Source of the DNA: Caldichromatium japonicum
Lineage (GTDB): Bacteria; Pseudomonadota; Gammaproteobacteria; Chromatiales; Chromatiaceae
NCBI RefSeq assembly: GCF_011290485.1
Contig: NZ_CP048029.1
Coordinates: forward strand, 1,932,501 to 1,996,500
Direction: 5' to 3'
DNA: 64,000 nucleotides
Shown piece by piece: positions 25,917 to 36,225 of this stretch. The position numbers and the translations under genes were made by a program. Numbering within the stretch: the stretch's first letter is position 1; every line of letters starts with the position of its first letter. The notes beneath the pieces were generated by a model, which ran no database searches, was not told where the DNA came from, and saw nothing but the letters and a program-made list of their open reading frames with translations.

Positions 25917-26473
25917 GGCGAAATCGGCTGCTTCCGGCGCCGCTCGGTCAGCAGGTGCTCGCGGAAGTATTGGCGCAATTTGGCAAGTTTGGGTGCGATC
26001 ACAACCTGACAATAGTCTTGCAGCGGATAGCGGCGATAATAATTGCGATGATAGGACTCAGCCGGGTAAAAGACCGGCGCCGGCTCGACCTGGGTCACGA
26101 TCGGGTTGGGCCAATCGCCCTGAATGCGCGCTATCACCGCCTCGGCGCAGGCCAGTTGCTGGTCGCTGTGATAAAAGATAACCGATCGATACTGACTCCC
26201 AACATCCGCCCCTTGCCGGTCAGGGGTGGTAGGATCGTGGATAGCAAAAAAGATGTCCAGCAGGGTCGCATAATCGATCTGCTGATCGTCGAAGGTGATC
26301 TGCACTACCTCGGCATGTCCGGTCGTGCCGGTACAGACCTGCTGATAGGTGGGGTTGGGTAGGTCCCCGCCCGCATATCCAGGTTCGGCTGCCATGACAC
26401 CGCGGAGCATTTGAAAAACTGCCTCCAGACACCAAAAACAGCCGCCGCCCAGGGTTGCAAACTGATAGGCCAT
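25913..26473 (-). CDS. msrA: peptide methionine sulfoxide reductase A
   Basis: Reduces (S)-methionine sulfoxide in proteins. The 186 aa carry the active-site motif GGCFWC (catalytic Cys12), EPGYAGG, GTTGHAEVVQITFD and YRSVIFYHSDQQ, all typical of MsrA. A strong ribosome site (GAGGAGGTGG) precedes the ATG at 26473. It is first in an operon with the ATP-grasp and serC genes. Confidence 0.96.
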   Translation of the reverse strand: MAYQFATLGGGCFWCLEAVFQMLRGVMAAEPGYAGGDLPNPTYQQVCTGTTGHAEVVQITFDDQQIDYATLLDIFFAIHDPTTPDRQGADVGSQYRSVIFYHSDQQLACAEAVIARIQGDWPNPIVTQVEPAPVFYPAESYHRNYYRRYPLQDYCQVVIAPKLAKLRQYFREHLLTERRRKQPISP

Positions 26474-26490
26474 GATCCACCTCCTCGCAT

Positions 26491-26505
26491 CAGTAAACGT
26501 TACTG
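26491..26505. promoter_or_regulatory. inverted repeat in the msrA leader
   Basis: CAGTAA-ACG-TTACTG, a perfect 6-bp inverted repeat with a 3-nt spacer, lies between the msrA ribosome site and the likely promoter. Its place would suit an operator, but no regulator is encoded nearby. Confidence 0.35.
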
Positions 26506-26590
26506 ACCCTATTGTTCAGGGCTTTTTAACGAAGCTCTATAAGGTTAGGTCCTCTTCTCAATCGTGCGCATAGTGCTATGTCATATGCAA

Positions 26591-27466
26591 GCGAGGTTGC
26601 ATAAATCGTTCACAGTCACTGACATGGCGAGGGGCTGTTCACAGTGGGTGAAGTCTGGTCATATCCTGACTTTTGCGCAGGAGTCAGGATGGAGCGGAAG
26701 ATGTTATGAGATGAGCGGTGGGCACGCATTGAGCAGCTGTTACCGGGGAAGAAGAGCGATCCGGGTTGCACAGCGAGGGACAACCGGCGCGTTGTCGAAG
26801 CCGTGCTCTGGATCATGCGCACCGGCTGTCTGTGGCGCGATTTGCCAGCCGAGCTGGGCCACTGGCACCGGACATATGTGCGTTTCTCGCGCTGGCGCGA
26901 GAAAGGTGTTTGGGAGCGCGTGGCCGCCGCACTGCAAGGCGATGCCGACATGGAGCATCTGTTCATCGACTCGACCATCGTGCGCGCCCACTCACATTCT
27001 GCTGGCGCCCCAAAAAAGCGGGCCAACAGGAAATCGGTCGCTTGCGGGGCGGGTTGACGACCAAACTGCACGTTGCGGTGGATGCCTTGGGCAATCCGCT
27101 GCGCGTCATTCTCTCGGCAGGGCAGGTCGCCGACATCGAGCAGGCCGCGGCGTTGATCCAGGACCAACCGACCGAGTGCGTCATTGCCGACAAGGGTTAC
27201 GACTCGGATGCCCTTGTCGAAACGGTGATCGCACAGGGCAGCCAGGCGGTCATCCCCCCACGCTCCAACCGACTCAATCCGCGCTCGTTCAACCGGCATC
27301 TCTACAAAAACCGCAATCTGATCAAGCGCTTCTTCTGTCGCATCCAGCAATTCAGACGCATCGCCACGCGCTACGACAAGCTCGCCTCGTCTTCCCTGTC
27401 GTTCGTTTATCTGGCTTGCACCATCGCCTGATTGACTTGATTGAGAATACACCCTAGCAACCTCGC
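26591..27466 (+). mobile_element. IS5-family (IS427-like) element
   Basis: The short inverted ends GCGAGGTTGC (26591-26600) and GCAACCTCGC (27457-27466) bound an 876-bp element containing a two-frame transposase. No clear target duplication was seen. It lies between msrA and hypF and breaks neither. Confidence 0.65.
26689..27431 (+). pseudogene. IS5-family transposase, nonsense-mutated, two-frame
   Basis: Frame 1 reads MERKML-stop-DERWARIEQLLPGK... with a TGA at codon 7 (26707-26709). It then continues EAVLWIMRTGCLWRDLPAEL and LFIDSTIVRAHSHSAGAPKK. At the slippery A6 run (27012-27017) the product moves to the -1 frame, KAGQQEIGRLRGGLTTKLHV, VIADKGYDSDALVE, RSNRLNPRSFNRHLYKNRNL. Frameshifting at the A-run is normal for this IS group. 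The early stop is the actual lesion, unless translation starts downstream. Confidence 0.8.
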
Positions 27467-27564
27467 CTGACCCGGCGCTTTGGCTTCGCCGCAACTGCGG
27501 GCGATATGGATGCATAAAGATTAGGATCGCACGGTTATTCATCAAGCATCCCAAGGGGGTATCG

Positions 27565-29928
27565 ATGGACGGCGGGCAAGCAGAGGCGATTCGGGTGCGC
27601 GGTCTGGTACAGGGGGTGGGGTTTCGCCCGACCGTCTGGCGCCTGGCCCAGGCGCTGAACCTCATCGGCGATGTGCGCAACGACGGCGATGGGGTGTTGA
27701 TCCGCATCCAGCCGGCCGATGCCCAGGACGGCGCTGCGATCGATCGTTTTTGCGCCCGCCTGCGTGCTGAATGCCCGCCCCTTGCGCGCATCGATGCAAT
27801 CGAGCGTATCCCCCTGAGCGAACCACTCGATACCCAGGTATTCCAGATCCTGGCGAGCGATCCGACACCCATCCACACCGGTATTGTGCCCGATGCCGCG
27901 ACCTGTCCGGACTGCTTGGCCGAGATCCAAGACCCAACTAACCGGCGTTATCGCTATCCCTTTGCCAATTGCACCCATTGTGGCCCGCGCCTGAGCATCG
28001 TGCGGGGTATCCCCTATGACCGCGCCCGTACCAGTATGGTGGCTTTTGCGCTATGCGCGCGCTGCCGGGCGGAATATGAAGACCCGGCGGACCGCCGGTT
28101 TCATGCCCAGCCCACTGCCTGTCCCGACTGCGGGCCAAGGGTGTGGCTGGTCGATGCCCGGGGTCAAGCGCTCGACGCCGCCGTTTTTGGCGCCTGCGAT
28201 GCCATCGAGGCCGCAAGCCGCCTGTTGCGAGAGGGCCAGATCCTGGCGATCAAGGGGATCGGCGGCTTTCATCTGGCCTGCGACGCCACCGCTACCCAGA
28301 CGGTCGCAGAGCTGCGTCGGCGCAAGCGGCGTGATGCCAAGCCCTTGGCCCTGATGGCCCGCGACCTGGAGATCATCCAACGCTATGCGCAGGTCTCGCC
28401 GTTGGAGGCGCAGCATCTAATGAGCCCATCGGCGCCCATCCTCTTGCTGATTCCGCGGCAGCCGCCAAATGGGCCGGCCTTGGCCCCGGGGATCGCGCCG
28501 GATCAATACCGCTTGGGGTTCATGCTGCCTTACAGCCCCCTGCATCATCTGCTCTTGGCCGACTGGGAGCGCCCCTTGGTGATGACCAGCGGTAACCTGA
28601 GCGATGAGCCCCCCTGCATCGACAACGCCGAGGCCCTGGAGCGACTGGGAGGGATCGCCGATTTTTTATTGCTCCATGACCGCGCCATCATCAATCGGGT
28701 TGATGACTCGCTGGCGTCGGTCATGGACGGCGAGCTACGTCTACTGCGCCGCGCGCGCGGCTATGCCCCCAGCCCCATCCGGCTGCCGCCTGGGTTCGAG
28801 GACAGCGGCCCCATCCTGGCCTTAGGTGGCGAACTCAAGAACTGTTTTTGCCTGATCCGCGAGGGTCAGGCACTGCTCTCGCCCCATCTCGGTGACCTTG
28901 AGGGGGCCGGAGCTGCGCGTGAATATCGCGCCATGCTCGGGCTTTATACCGAGCTGTTCACCCATCGCCCCCAGCTCTTGGCCATCGATCGGCACCCCGA
29001 TTATCACCCCTCCCACTTCGGACGCGATTGGGCCAGACGCGAGGGGCTCAATCTCATCTCAGTGCAGCATCATCATGCCCATCTGGCCGCGGTGCTCGCC
29101 GACAATGGCTGGCCCCGCACCGCTGGCCCCGTGCTCGGCATCCTGCTCGACGGCCTCGGTTGGGGCGAGGATGGGACGCTCTGGGGCGGAGAATGTCTGG
29201 TCGGCGACTATTACGGCTATCGGCGGGTCGCGCATCTCAGACCCGTGCTGATGCCAGGTGGGGCGCTGGCCATCCGCGAGCCGTGGCGCATGCTCCTGGC
29301 ATGGCTCGAATCTACGGGTGGTTGGACATACTGGCAGGGACGCTATCCCGAGCTCCCGCCGATCCAGGCATTCAGAGGCCGTCCGGTCAGTCTGTTGCTC
29401 AGGTTGATCGCCCAGGGCCCCCAGGCACCGTTCACCAGCTCGGCAGGCCGCTTGTTCGATGCTGTCGCCGCGGCCCTAGGGCTCGGCGGCGAGCGGCTGA
29501 GCTATGAGGGACAGGCGGCCTGTGCCCTCGAGTCCCTGGCGATGCAGGCTCAAGACCCCGCTGCGGGCTATCCCTTCAAGCTGGATGATAGCGGCCCGAT
29601 CTGGCAGCTCGACCCCAGCCCGCTGTGGGAGGCGCTCCTGTCCGATCTCGCGGCAGGGACGGCGCCTGCATCCATCGCCGCACGTTTCCATCACGGATTT
29701 GCTAGCGCGCTCGTTGAGACCGCCGTGCGTCTGAGCCATGCGTTGCGGTTGGATACCCTGGCCCTGTCGGGCGGGGTATGGCAGAACCGTCTCCTGTTTG
29801 AGTCAGTCACAACAAGATTGCGCGCGGCTGGGCTGAGGGTACTGACCCATCGTCAGGTCCCGACGAACGACGGCGGTTTGGCCCTGGGCCAGGGGTGTGT
29901 AGCGGCGGCGCTGGCCTTGGCCAGATGA
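27565..29928 (+). CDS. hypF: carbamoyltransferase HypF, [NiFe]-hydrogenase maturation
   Basis: Makes the carbamoyl adenylate and transfers it to HypE for the CN ligands of the [NiFe] site. The 787 aa include the N-terminal acylphosphatase domain (RVRGLVQGVGFRPTVWRLA, 10-28) and two zinc fingers (CPDCLAEI, CTHCGPR, CARCRAEY, CPDCGPR, about 114-190). A YrdC-like domain follows (IKGIGGFHLACDA; KRRDAKPLALMARD), then a Kae1-like C-terminal domain (HHHAHLAAVLADNG; LSGGVWQNRLLFE). No other hyp or hydrogenase genes are in the window, so it is separated from its usual cluster or lies just upstream of lost genes. Confidence 0.97.
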   Translation: MDGGQAEAIRVRGLVQGVGFRPTVWRLAQALNLIGDVRNDGDGVLIRIQPADAQDGAAIDRFCARLRAECPPLARIDAIERIPLSEPLDTQVFQILASDPTPIHTGIVPDAATCPDCLAEIQDPTNRRYRYPFANCTHCGPRLSIVRGIPYDRARTSMVAFALCARCRAEYEDPADRRFHAQPTACPDCGPRVWLVDARGQALDAAVFGACDAIEAASRLLREGQILAIKGIGGFHLACDATATQTVAELRRRKRRDAKPLALMARDLEIIQRYAQVSPLEAQHLMSPSAPILLLIPRQPPNGPALAPGIAPDQYRLGFMLPYSPLHHLLLADWERPLVMTSGNLSDEPPCIDNAEALERLGGIADFLLLHDRAIINRVDDSLASVMDGELRLLRRARGYAPSPIRLPPGFEDSGPILALGGELKNCFCLIREGQALLSPHLGDLEGAGAAREYRAMLGLYTELFTHRPQLLAIDRHPDYHPSHFGRDWARREGLNLISVQHHHAHLAAVLADNGWPRTAGPVLGILLDGLGWGEDGTLWGGECLVGDYYGYRRVAHLRPVLMPGGALAIREPWRMLLAWLESTGGWTYWQGRYPELPPIQAFRGRPVSLLLRLIAQGPQAPFTSSAGRLFDAVAAALGLGGERLSYEGQAACALESLAMQAQDPAAGYPFKLDDSGPIWQLDPSPLWEALLSDLAAGTAPASIAARFHHGFASALVETAVRLSHALRLDTLALSGGVWQNRLLFESVTTRLRAAGLRVLTHRQVPTNDGGLALGQGCVAAALALAR

Positions 29929-30139
29929 TGGGCGAGTCGGGTGTCGCAAAGGGCCGACAACGCCTCGCCGGCTTGGCCGGTGCAACTGGGAGTTGTCTTG
30001 ACCCGCGCGCGTTGCCGGACCCGGCCTCGCCGTTCGCCATCAAACTGTAAAGTCAAGGGTCCATTTAAGGTATGATCAACCCAGGTCAGGCGGACTTCAG
30101 CGGCTGGTGTTCGCCAAATGCAAGCAATCTAGGTGTTTT

Positions 30140-30550
30140 ATGCTCAAAGACTGGTCCGAGGTCTATGCGATCGGTATCGCTGAGATCGATGAACAACACC
30201 GCGGCTTCTTTGAGGCCGCCCATCGCCTGTATGAACGGATCCTCGATCGCGAGGGTCGGCAGGCGGTGGTGGAGGCCATCGCCTTCATGCGCAGCTATGC
30301 CAACCTGCATTTCCAGACCGAAGAGGCATTCATGCGTGCCCATGCCTATCCCGGCCTTGCCGAACATCTGCGTCTGCACACTGCATTCTTTCGCCGGCTC
30401 GATGAGCTGGAGAACGAGCTCATGATCTTCGGCCCCAGCCAAGACCTCGCCGATCGCGCCCTCGATATCACCCAGGACTGGCTGATCGATCATATCGCCG
30501 ACGAGGACATGCTCTATGCCCTGCACGTCAAGGCCGAAGCATCGGCGTAG
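30140..30550 (+). CDS. bacteriohemerythrin
   Basis: A 136-aa diiron O2-binding four-helix protein. The complete ligand set is visible: His20 (EIDEQHRGFF), His57 and Glu61 (HFQTEE), His76 and His80 (HLRLH), His118 and Asp123 (HIADED). The ATG at 30140 follows AGGTG; an upstream ATG adds an unlikely Cys-rich leader. Such stand-alone hemerythrins carry or sense O2 in microaerophiles. It is convergent with sdhA. Confidence 0.95.
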   Translation: MLKDWSEVYAIGIAEIDEQHRGFFEAAHRLYERILDREGRQAVVEAIAFMRSYANLHFQTEEAFMRAHAYPGLAEHLRLHTAFFRRLDELENELMIFGPSQDLADRALDITQDWLIDHIADEDMLYALHVKAEASA

Positions 30551-30659
30551 AGGGTAGGCGATGCGTACCCTCGAGTAGGGATCAATGGCTCTCAGGGTCC
30601 AGTCTGGGCCGGCATAGCGGCTGACTCGTAGCCGCCGTTGAAGCCGCTTTTAATACCCG

Positions 30660-32423
30660 TTAATAGACCCGCTCTTGCGGCGTAAAGGGTTCGATCGTGA
30701 GCGGTTTGGTGCGCACCGGTTTATAGTCCATGCGATCGCCTTCGCGATAATACAGGCTATGTTTGAGCCAATTGCGATCGTCGCGCTGTGGGTAGTCGAG
30801 ACGCGCGTGCGCGCCGCGGCTCTCGCGGCGGTTGAGGGCGGAGAGCGCGATCGCCAGTCCGACATCGATCAAGTTTTCTAGCTCAAGCGCCTCGATGCGT
30901 GCGGTGTTGAAGGCCTTGGAGTGATCGCGCAGCCGCACCTCATCCAGGCGCTCGCAGATGGCATGGAGCTGTGCAACCCCCTCCTGTAAGACCGACTCGG
31001 TGCGAAAGACCCCTGCATGGTCCTCCATGCATTTGCGCAGCTCGGCGCTCAGCGCTTGGACCGACAGGCCCGTACCGCACCGCTCCCAGCGGATGAGACG
31101 CGCCATCGCCTGCTCGACGCTGGCGGGATCGGCGATACGCGGATAGGGGTTGTCGCGCACATACTCGATGATATCCTTCCCTGCAAGCCGCCCAAAGACC
31201 AGGATGTCGAGGAGCGAGTTGCCCCCCAGCCGGTTGGCCCCATGCACCGAGGCGCAGGCGCATTCGCCAGCGGCATAGAGGCCGGGGACCACCTCCTCTG
31301 CCCCTTGACCTGCAGGCATCACCACCCGCCCGAAGCGGTCGGTGGGGATCCCGCCCATGATGTAGTGGGCGGTCGGAAAGACGGGGATCGCTTCCTTGAT
31401 CGGATCGACGCTGGCGAAGATGCGGCTGAGTTCCCGAATCCCGGGCAGGCGTTCAGCGATCAGCGCCTCGCCGAGATGATCGAGTTTAAGCAATACATGA
31501 TCGCCTTGGGGTCCACAGCCGCGCCCTTCGCGCACCTCGGTGAGGATGGCGCGCGCCACGATGTCGCGGCTGGCAAGGTCCTTGGCGCGCGGGGCATAGC
31601 GTTCCATAAAGCGCTCGCCGTGCCTATTGATCAGATAACCGCCCTCCCCGCGCGTCCCCTCCGAGATCAAAAGCCCTTTGCCGGCGATCCCCGTCGGGTG
31701 GAACTGGAAGAACTCCATGTCCATCAGCGGGATGCCCGCGCGCAGGGCCATCGCCATCCCGTCGCCGGTATTGATCTTGGCGTTTGAGGTCGTGCGAAAG
31801 ACCTGACCGCAACCGCCAGTTGCAAGCAAGATGGACTTGGCTTCGATCAGAAAGGGCTCGCCGGTGGCGATCTCCAGGACCAGGGCGCCGCACAAGAGCC
31901 CCTCAGCATCACGGATCAGGTCGCAAGCAAAGCACTCGTCGAAGAAGTGGGTGCGGGCGCGGATATTCTGCTGATACAAGGTATGGAGCACGGCATGGCC
32001 CGTCCGATCGGCAGCGGCACAGGTGCGCGCCGCCTGTTCGCCGCCGAAATTCTGGCTTTGGCCGCCGAATGGACGTTGATAGATTTTGCCGTTTTCCAGA
32101 CGCGAAAAGGGCACACCGGCACGTTCAAGCTCATAGACCGTAGGGATGGACTCTCGGCACATGAGCTCGATGGCATCTTGGTCGCCGAGATAGTCCGAGC
32201 CCTTGATGGTATCGAACATGTGCCAATGCCAGGAGTCCGGGAGCACATTGCCGAGCGCCGCATTGATCCCCCCTTGGGCGGCAACCGTATGCGAGCGGGT
32301 GGGAAAGACCTTGGAGACCACGGCCACCCGCAGCTCGGCGCGCGCCAATTGCAGGGCAGCATTGAGCCCCGCCCCGCCGGCGCCGATGATCAGGGCATCG
32401 AATTGTCTCTTGGGGATGGACAT
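30660..32423 (-). CDS. sdhA: succinate dehydrogenase flavoprotein subunit
   Basis: The 587-aa FAD subunit of complex II oxidises succinate to fumarate on the cytoplasmic side of the membrane. It shows the FAD site [16 protein letters not shown] near the N-terminus, [16 protein letters not shown] with the His that binds FAD covalently, [40 protein letters not shown], and the C-terminal [16 protein letters not shown]. The ATG at 32423 comes just after the sdhD stop. The iron-sulfur subunit gene sdhB, which normally follows, is not here; the next gene is the convergent hemerythrin. Confidence 0.97.
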   Translation of the reverse strand: MSIPKRQFDALIIGAGGAGLNAALQLARAELRVAVVSKVFPTRSHTVAAQGGINAALGNVLPDSWHWHMFDTIKGSDYLGDQDAIELMCRESIPTVYELERAGVPFSRLENGKIYQRPFGGQSQNFGGEQAARTCAAADRTGHAVLHTLYQQNIRARTHFFDECFACDLIRDAEGLLCGALVLEIATGEPFLIEAKSILLATGGCGQVFRTTSNAKINTGDGMAMALRAGIPLMDMEFFQFHPTGIAGKGLLISEGTRGEGGYLINRHGERFMERYAPRAKDLASRDIVARAILTEVREGRGCGPQGDHVLLKLDHLGEALIAERLPGIRELSRIFASVDPIKEAIPVFPTAHYIMGGIPTDRFGRVVMPAGQGAEEVVPGLYAAGECACASVHGANRLGGNSLLDILVFGRLAGKDIIEYVRDNPYPRIADPASVEQAMARLIRWERCGTGLSVQALSAELRKCMEDHAGVFRTESVLQEGVAQLHAICERLDEVRLRDHSKAFNTARIEALELENLIDVGLAIALSALNRRESRGAHARLDYPQRDDRNWLKHSLYYREGDRMDYKPVRTKPLTIEPFTPQERVY

Positions 32424-32424
32424 C

Positions 32425-32766
32425 CTATCCTCCGGCGACGGCAAAGAGTGACTTCAATAACCACAGGCCAGACCCGATCAGGGTAAGCGCCAGACACCAT
32501 AACAGGGTGAGGCGCAGCGCCAAGGGGCGTACATAATCGATTAAGACATCGCGCGCACCGATCCAGGCATGGGCCAAGAGCGCCGGTAGGGCGAGCAACC
32601 AGGCGAGCATCACCCCAGGTGCCCTGATCCAGGCGATCAAGGCGGCATGGTCGCACGGCGGATCGAGGGTCAGTGTGAGCATGAGCCACACCGCCCAGGG
32701 GATGAGATAGAGGGCTGAGGCGCGCTGGATCAGCCAGGCCGCAAGCCCGCCTGCTTGACGGCTCAT
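32425..32766 (-). CDS. sdhD: succinate dehydrogenase membrane anchor subunit
   Basis: A 113-aa membrane protein with three hydrophobic helices ([54 protein letters not shown]) and the family segment [14 protein letters not shown] plus [14 protein letters not shown], carrying the haem-ligand His and the conserved Arg-Asp. Its ATG overlaps the sdhC stop by 4 bases and sdhA follows directly, giving the order sdhC-D-A. Confidence 0.9.
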   Translation of the reverse strand: MSRQAGGLAAWLIQRASALYLIPWAVWLMLTLTLDPPCDHAALIAWIRAPGVMLAWLLALPALLAHAWIGARDVLIDYVRPLALRLTLLWCLALTLIGSGLWLLKSLFAVAGG

Positions 32767-33146
32767 GCCAGGACCCTCAGGAGCAGCACAAGAAGGACCA
32801 CTACCCCCGCCGCTCCCAGCAGGGTCAGGCGCGCCGTGGCCTGAGCCGCAGTGCGCTCCAGACCTAGCCCCAGGTCAAGCGCCAAGTGCCGAAGGCCGGC
32901 GAGCAGGTGATGGACCGGAGCCCAGAGCACAAGCACCAGGATCGGCCTCGCCACCCAATGGTCCAGGATGGAGGCGACCTCGGCGAATCCTTCGGGCCCA
33001 GACAGCGCGCGTCCCATCAGCCAGGCAAGCCAAGGGATGGCGAGGACCAGCAGAGCGCCGCTGACCCGATGGAGGATGGAGACCAGGGCCGCAGGCGGCA
33101 GACGGATGACAAATAGATCGAGAAAGATCGGACGCCGGGACGCCAA
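32763..33146 (-). CDS. sdhC: succinate dehydrogenase cytochrome b556 subunit
   Basis: Three hydrophobic helices and the family signature RRPIFLDLFVIRLPPAALVS then ILHRVSGALL, with the quinone-site Ser and Arg and the haem-ligand His in HHLLAGLRHLALD. No ATG fits. The frame opens at a TTG at 33179, but the family normally begins a few residues before 'RP.fLDL', so the TTG at 33146 with GGAGA upstream is preferred. It begins soon after the stop of the preceding HAD-type gene, so co-transcription is possible. Confidence 0.9.
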   Translation of the reverse strand: MASRRPIFLDLFVIRLPPAALVSILHRVSGALLVLAIPWLAWLMGRALSGPEGFAEVASILDHWVARPILVLVLWAPVHHLLAGLRHLALDLGLGLERTAAQATARLTLLGAAGVVVLLVLLLRVLA

Positions 33147-33182
33147 GGTGATGATGTCTCCAGATAGGCGATGGATCAAAGA

Positions 33183-35228
33183 TCATCCGCTCCGCAACAG
33201 GGCGCGGCTTGCCCGCACCAGTGGCGCCGGCAGACGGTGTTTGAGCCATTGACGCAGCGGATAAGGGACGGCCAATAGCAAGGCGCGCGGATGCAGCGCA
33301 GCGAGCATATCGAGCCCCCATCTGAGCGGCGAGGCCGCCAGAGATCGCACCAAAGGCGAGCTGTTGATCAGGCTGCCCTCATACCAGCGCGTGAGTTGGG
33401 CACGCGACCTGCTGGGGCGCAGCCGATAGGTCAGGGCCAGCCAGGGGCTCAAGGGGGGGGCGAAGGGCAGCAGGCGTCCGGTCGGATCCGGCGAATAGGG
33501 AAAGTCTGCAAGCGCCTGCGCCAATAAGGGGCTGGGATACTCGACCAGATATTCGAGGCGTTTTAATTGTCCGGGCAAGAGGGCGATCAGCTCAGCCGGC
33601 GTCAGCCTTTGTCTTACCCGCTCGGCAAACCAATCGATTCCGGCGCGCAACTCGGCAAGCCCCCAGGCGCGGATCGCCTCCCCTTCCTCGTTGAGCACGG
33701 GCCGGTAGCCTCCACCGTGCGCCTCATAGCCCAGGGTGCTGCCGTGGTCAGCGGCGGTGAAACACTCGAGGATCTCGCGCAGGGCGCTGGGGTCGCGCCA
33801 AAAACGGCCAGGGGCAAAGGCAAGCGCCAGCTTGCGGTTGGTCTGATCATTAGCCTGCCCCCAGTGCATGAGCCCCCAATATAGACCCAGAAACTCGACC
33901 TCGCCGGCAGACAGCCCATGGAGGGCATCCTGGATGCTGCCGCTCCAGCCGAGATCGACGAGACAGACCCGCTTGCCTGGCCTGACACCCTCCTGTGCCA
34001 GATAACCTGACAGCCGCGCGCGCTCCTGGGCGGTCTGTTCCAGGACCCAGGACCTCAGGGGGTCAGTTTCCAAAAGGGCGCGCAGAGCTTGACTGCTTGC
34101 GCGATCGAGCGGTTGGTCTGGGGCTGGGGCAAGTGGGAGGTCGGCAGCAAGGCGCAGGCGGGCGATGAGCGCTGCGGGCTCACTGGTCAGGCGGTAGGCA
34201 AGGTCTTGGAGGCTCATGGGCCGGTGGGCAAGGAATGCCCAATCCAACAGGGCTGGATAGTCGCGATCGAGCGCCCGGCGGCAGCTCAAACGCGAGACAT
34301 AGAGATAACGCAGCTCAAGATCCTTAACCCCTAGACGACGGGCGATCTCGATCAGGACCTGACCGTCGCGCGCGAGAAAATAGACCTGCTTAAAGCCTTG
34401 GGCACGCGCCTCTTCGATCGCCCATTGCACGAAGGGGACCAGCAAGGGTGCGGCATAGAGGGCACCCACCCGGGCGCGATCGGACTCAAGGGTCAGGCGC
34501 GCCTCGCGCAGCAAGCCGGCGCTCACCTGCCAGCCGAGGTCATATTCATCTGCGCCGACCTGCTCGTCTGGGGTGAGATGACAGGCGGCAAACAGGTCTG
34601 CCTGACAGCCGCGCGCGCGCGGGCTTTGGAGATCGCTGATCGGATTATCGCCGATATGGATGATCTCGGAGGGACTGACCCCTTCGAGGCGCGCGACATG
34701 GTCGAATAATCGGCCCGAGGCCTTATTGAGCTTGATCTCGGAGGAGAGATAGAGGGTGGCGCATGCCAGGATCCTCGGGTCGATGGCATCGAGCAGGCGT
34801 GTGAGGTCTTGGCGACGCAGGTACATATCCGAGATCAAGACCAATCGCTCGCCGCGCTCAGCCAGCGTCTGGAAACGATCCAGCATCTCAGGGACGCCAT
34901 AGAGACACTCAGACTCAGTGGCAAGCTCACAGTCAATCAGCTGTTCGAGTTGCTCAGCAGTCAGTCCATGCCGCCGCCCAAAACAAGCATAGATCGCGGT
35001 GAGACCGACCTCCTCGACCTGTAGCGAGGCATCCGGCTCTGCAGCACGCGCCTCTGCGCGCGCAGTCCATTCCGCCGCGACCCGTTCGCGGGCAAAGTCT
35101 GCACATAACAGCAGCGGCAGATCCTGGGGATCTTGAAGCAACCGCTGTTGCATCAGCACAAAGACCCCGCGCGGGGTCCCTAGCCGGCGGGTGATCAGGG
35201 TATCGAAGAGGTCGAAACTATAAATCAC
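33183..35228 (-). CDS. HAD-type protein with large C-terminal domain (paralogue 1)
   Basis: A 681-aa protein starting at a GTG 10 nt after galE. The N-terminal HAD phosphatase domain (1-210) has a complete set: motif I SFDLFDTL with nucleophile Asp6, motif II ISDMYLRR, Lys in IKLNKASG, and motif IV IHIGDNPISD. The C-terminal 450 residues form a second conserved region: VYFLARDGQVLIEIARRL, LRYLYVSRLSCRRA, VDLGWSGSIQDALHG, and AADHGSTLGYE. Proteins of this build occur in O-antigen and capsule loci, but the role of the C-terminal domain is not known to me. A paralogue lies at 39451-41526 on the other side of the sugar genes. Confidence 0.8.
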   Translation of the reverse strand: MIYSFDLFDTLITRRLGTPRGVFVLMQQRLLQDPQDLPLLLCADFARERVAAEWTARAEARAAEPDASLQVEEVGLTAIYACFGRRHGLTAEQLEQLIDCELATESECLYGVPEMLDRFQTLAERGERLVLISDMYLRRQDLTRLLDAIDPRILACATLYLSSEIKLNKASGRLFDHVARLEGVSPSEIIHIGDNPISDLQSPRARGCQADLFAACHLTPDEQVGADEYDLGWQVSAGLLREARLTLESDRARVGALYAAPLLVPFVQWAIEEARAQGFKQVYFLARDGQVLIEIARRLGVKDLELRYLYVSRLSCRRALDRDYPALLDWAFLAHRPMSLQDLAYRLTSEPAALIARLRLAADLPLAPAPDQPLDRASSQALRALLETDPLRSWVLEQTAQERARLSGYLAQEGVRPGKRVCLVDLGWSGSIQDALHGLSAGEVEFLGLYWGLMHWGQANDQTNRKLALAFAPGRFWRDPSALREILECFTAADHGSTLGYEAHGGGYRPVLNEEGEAIRAWGLAELRAGIDWFAERVRQRLTPAELIALLPGQLKRLEYLVEYPSPLLAQALADFPYSPDPTGRLLPFAPPLSPWLALTYRLRPSRSRAQLTRWYEGSLINSSPLVRSLAASPLRWGLDMLAALHPRALLLAVPYPLRQWLKHRLPAPLVRASRALLRSG

Positions 35229-35238
35229 TGCCAGTCAC

Positions 35239-36225
35239 TCATCCGCCTTTGGTACCTGCCCCTTGGTGCCAACGCCAGGCGTGTTCGATGATGGTGTCGA
35301 GCTCAGGATAGCGCGGGGTCCAGCCAAGCAACGCCTGCGCCTTGGTGGCATCGGCATAGAGTGCCGGCGGGTCGCCGGGACGGCGCGGGCCCAGGGCATA
35401 GGGCACGGGGCGTCCGGCCACACGCTCGATGGCGGCGATCACCTCCAAGACCGAATGCCCCTGCCCTGTCCCGAGATTAAGGGCCCTGCTCGCACCACCG
35501 TTGCGCAGATAGGTGAGCGCCAGGACATGCGCCTCGGCGAGATCGGCGACATGGATATAGTCGCGGATACAGCTCCCGTCGGGGGTGGGATAGTCATCGC
35601 CGAAGACCTCGAGCCTCGGCCCCTGACCCAGGGCTGCCTGAATCGCCAAGGGGATGAGATGGGTCTCTGGATCATGATCCTCGCCGAGCTCGCCTTCGGG
35701 ATCGGCGCCGGCGGCGTTGAAATAACGCAACACTACCCAGCCTAGCCCATGCGCCTGCCCGAAATCGGCGAGCATGCGTTCGACCATGAGCTTGGAAGCG
35801 CCATAGGGGTTGATCGGACGCTGGGGATGATCCTCGGTGATGGGGGTCTGATCGGGGATGCCATAGGTGGCGCAGGTGCTCGAAAAGATCAGATGCGCGA
35901 TCCCATGATCGCGCATCGCCTCGAGCAGGGTCAGGGTACCAGCGACATTGTTGCGGTAATAACGACCCGGATCGCGCACCGACTCGCCGACATAGGCATA
36001 GGCGGCGAAATGGATCACCGCCTCTGGCCGATGGCAGGCGATGATCGCATCCAGACAGGCGCGATCACTGATGTCGCCTACCTCCAACGGGCCCCAACAC
36101 ACTGCCCATTTATGGCCATAGACCAGATTATCGAGCACGATCGGCCGATACCCTGCCTGGGCGAGCACCTTACAGGTGTGACTCCCAATATAACCGGCAC
36201 CGCCAGTAACCAAGACAGGGATCAT
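35239..36225 (-). CDS. galE: UDP-glucose 4-epimerase
   Basis: A 328-aa extended-SDR enzyme interconverting UDP-glucose and UDP-galactose. It has the NAD site [25 protein letters not shown], the Tyr-x3-Lys active site in [10 protein letters not shown], and [18 protein letters not shown] typical of GalE. Its ATG overlaps the stop of the upstream decarboxylase gene by 4 bases, and both feed nucleotide sugars to the surrounding glycan cluster. Confidence 0.95.
   Translation of the reverse strand: MIPVLVTGGAGYIGSHTCKVLAQAGYRPIVLDNLVYGHKWAVCWGPLEVGDISDRACLDAIIACHRPEAVIHFAAYAYVGESVRDPGRYYRNNVAGTLTLLEAMRDHGIAHLIFSSTCATYGIPDQTPITEDHPQRPINPYGASKLMVERMLADFGQAHGLGWVVLRYFNAAGADPEGELGEDHDPETHLIPLAIQAALGQGPRLEVFGDDYPTPDGSCIRDYIHVADLAEAHVLALTYLRNGGASRALNLGTGQGHSVLEVIAAIERVAGRPVPYALGPRRPGDPPALYADATKAQALLGWTPRYPELDTIIEHAWRWHQGAGTKGG

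Noticed and set aside
25917..26012. Longer N-terminus for the ATP-grasp protein
   Set aside because: It would lie entirely within msrA in another frame; the GTG overlapping the msrA stop gives a normal operon joint.
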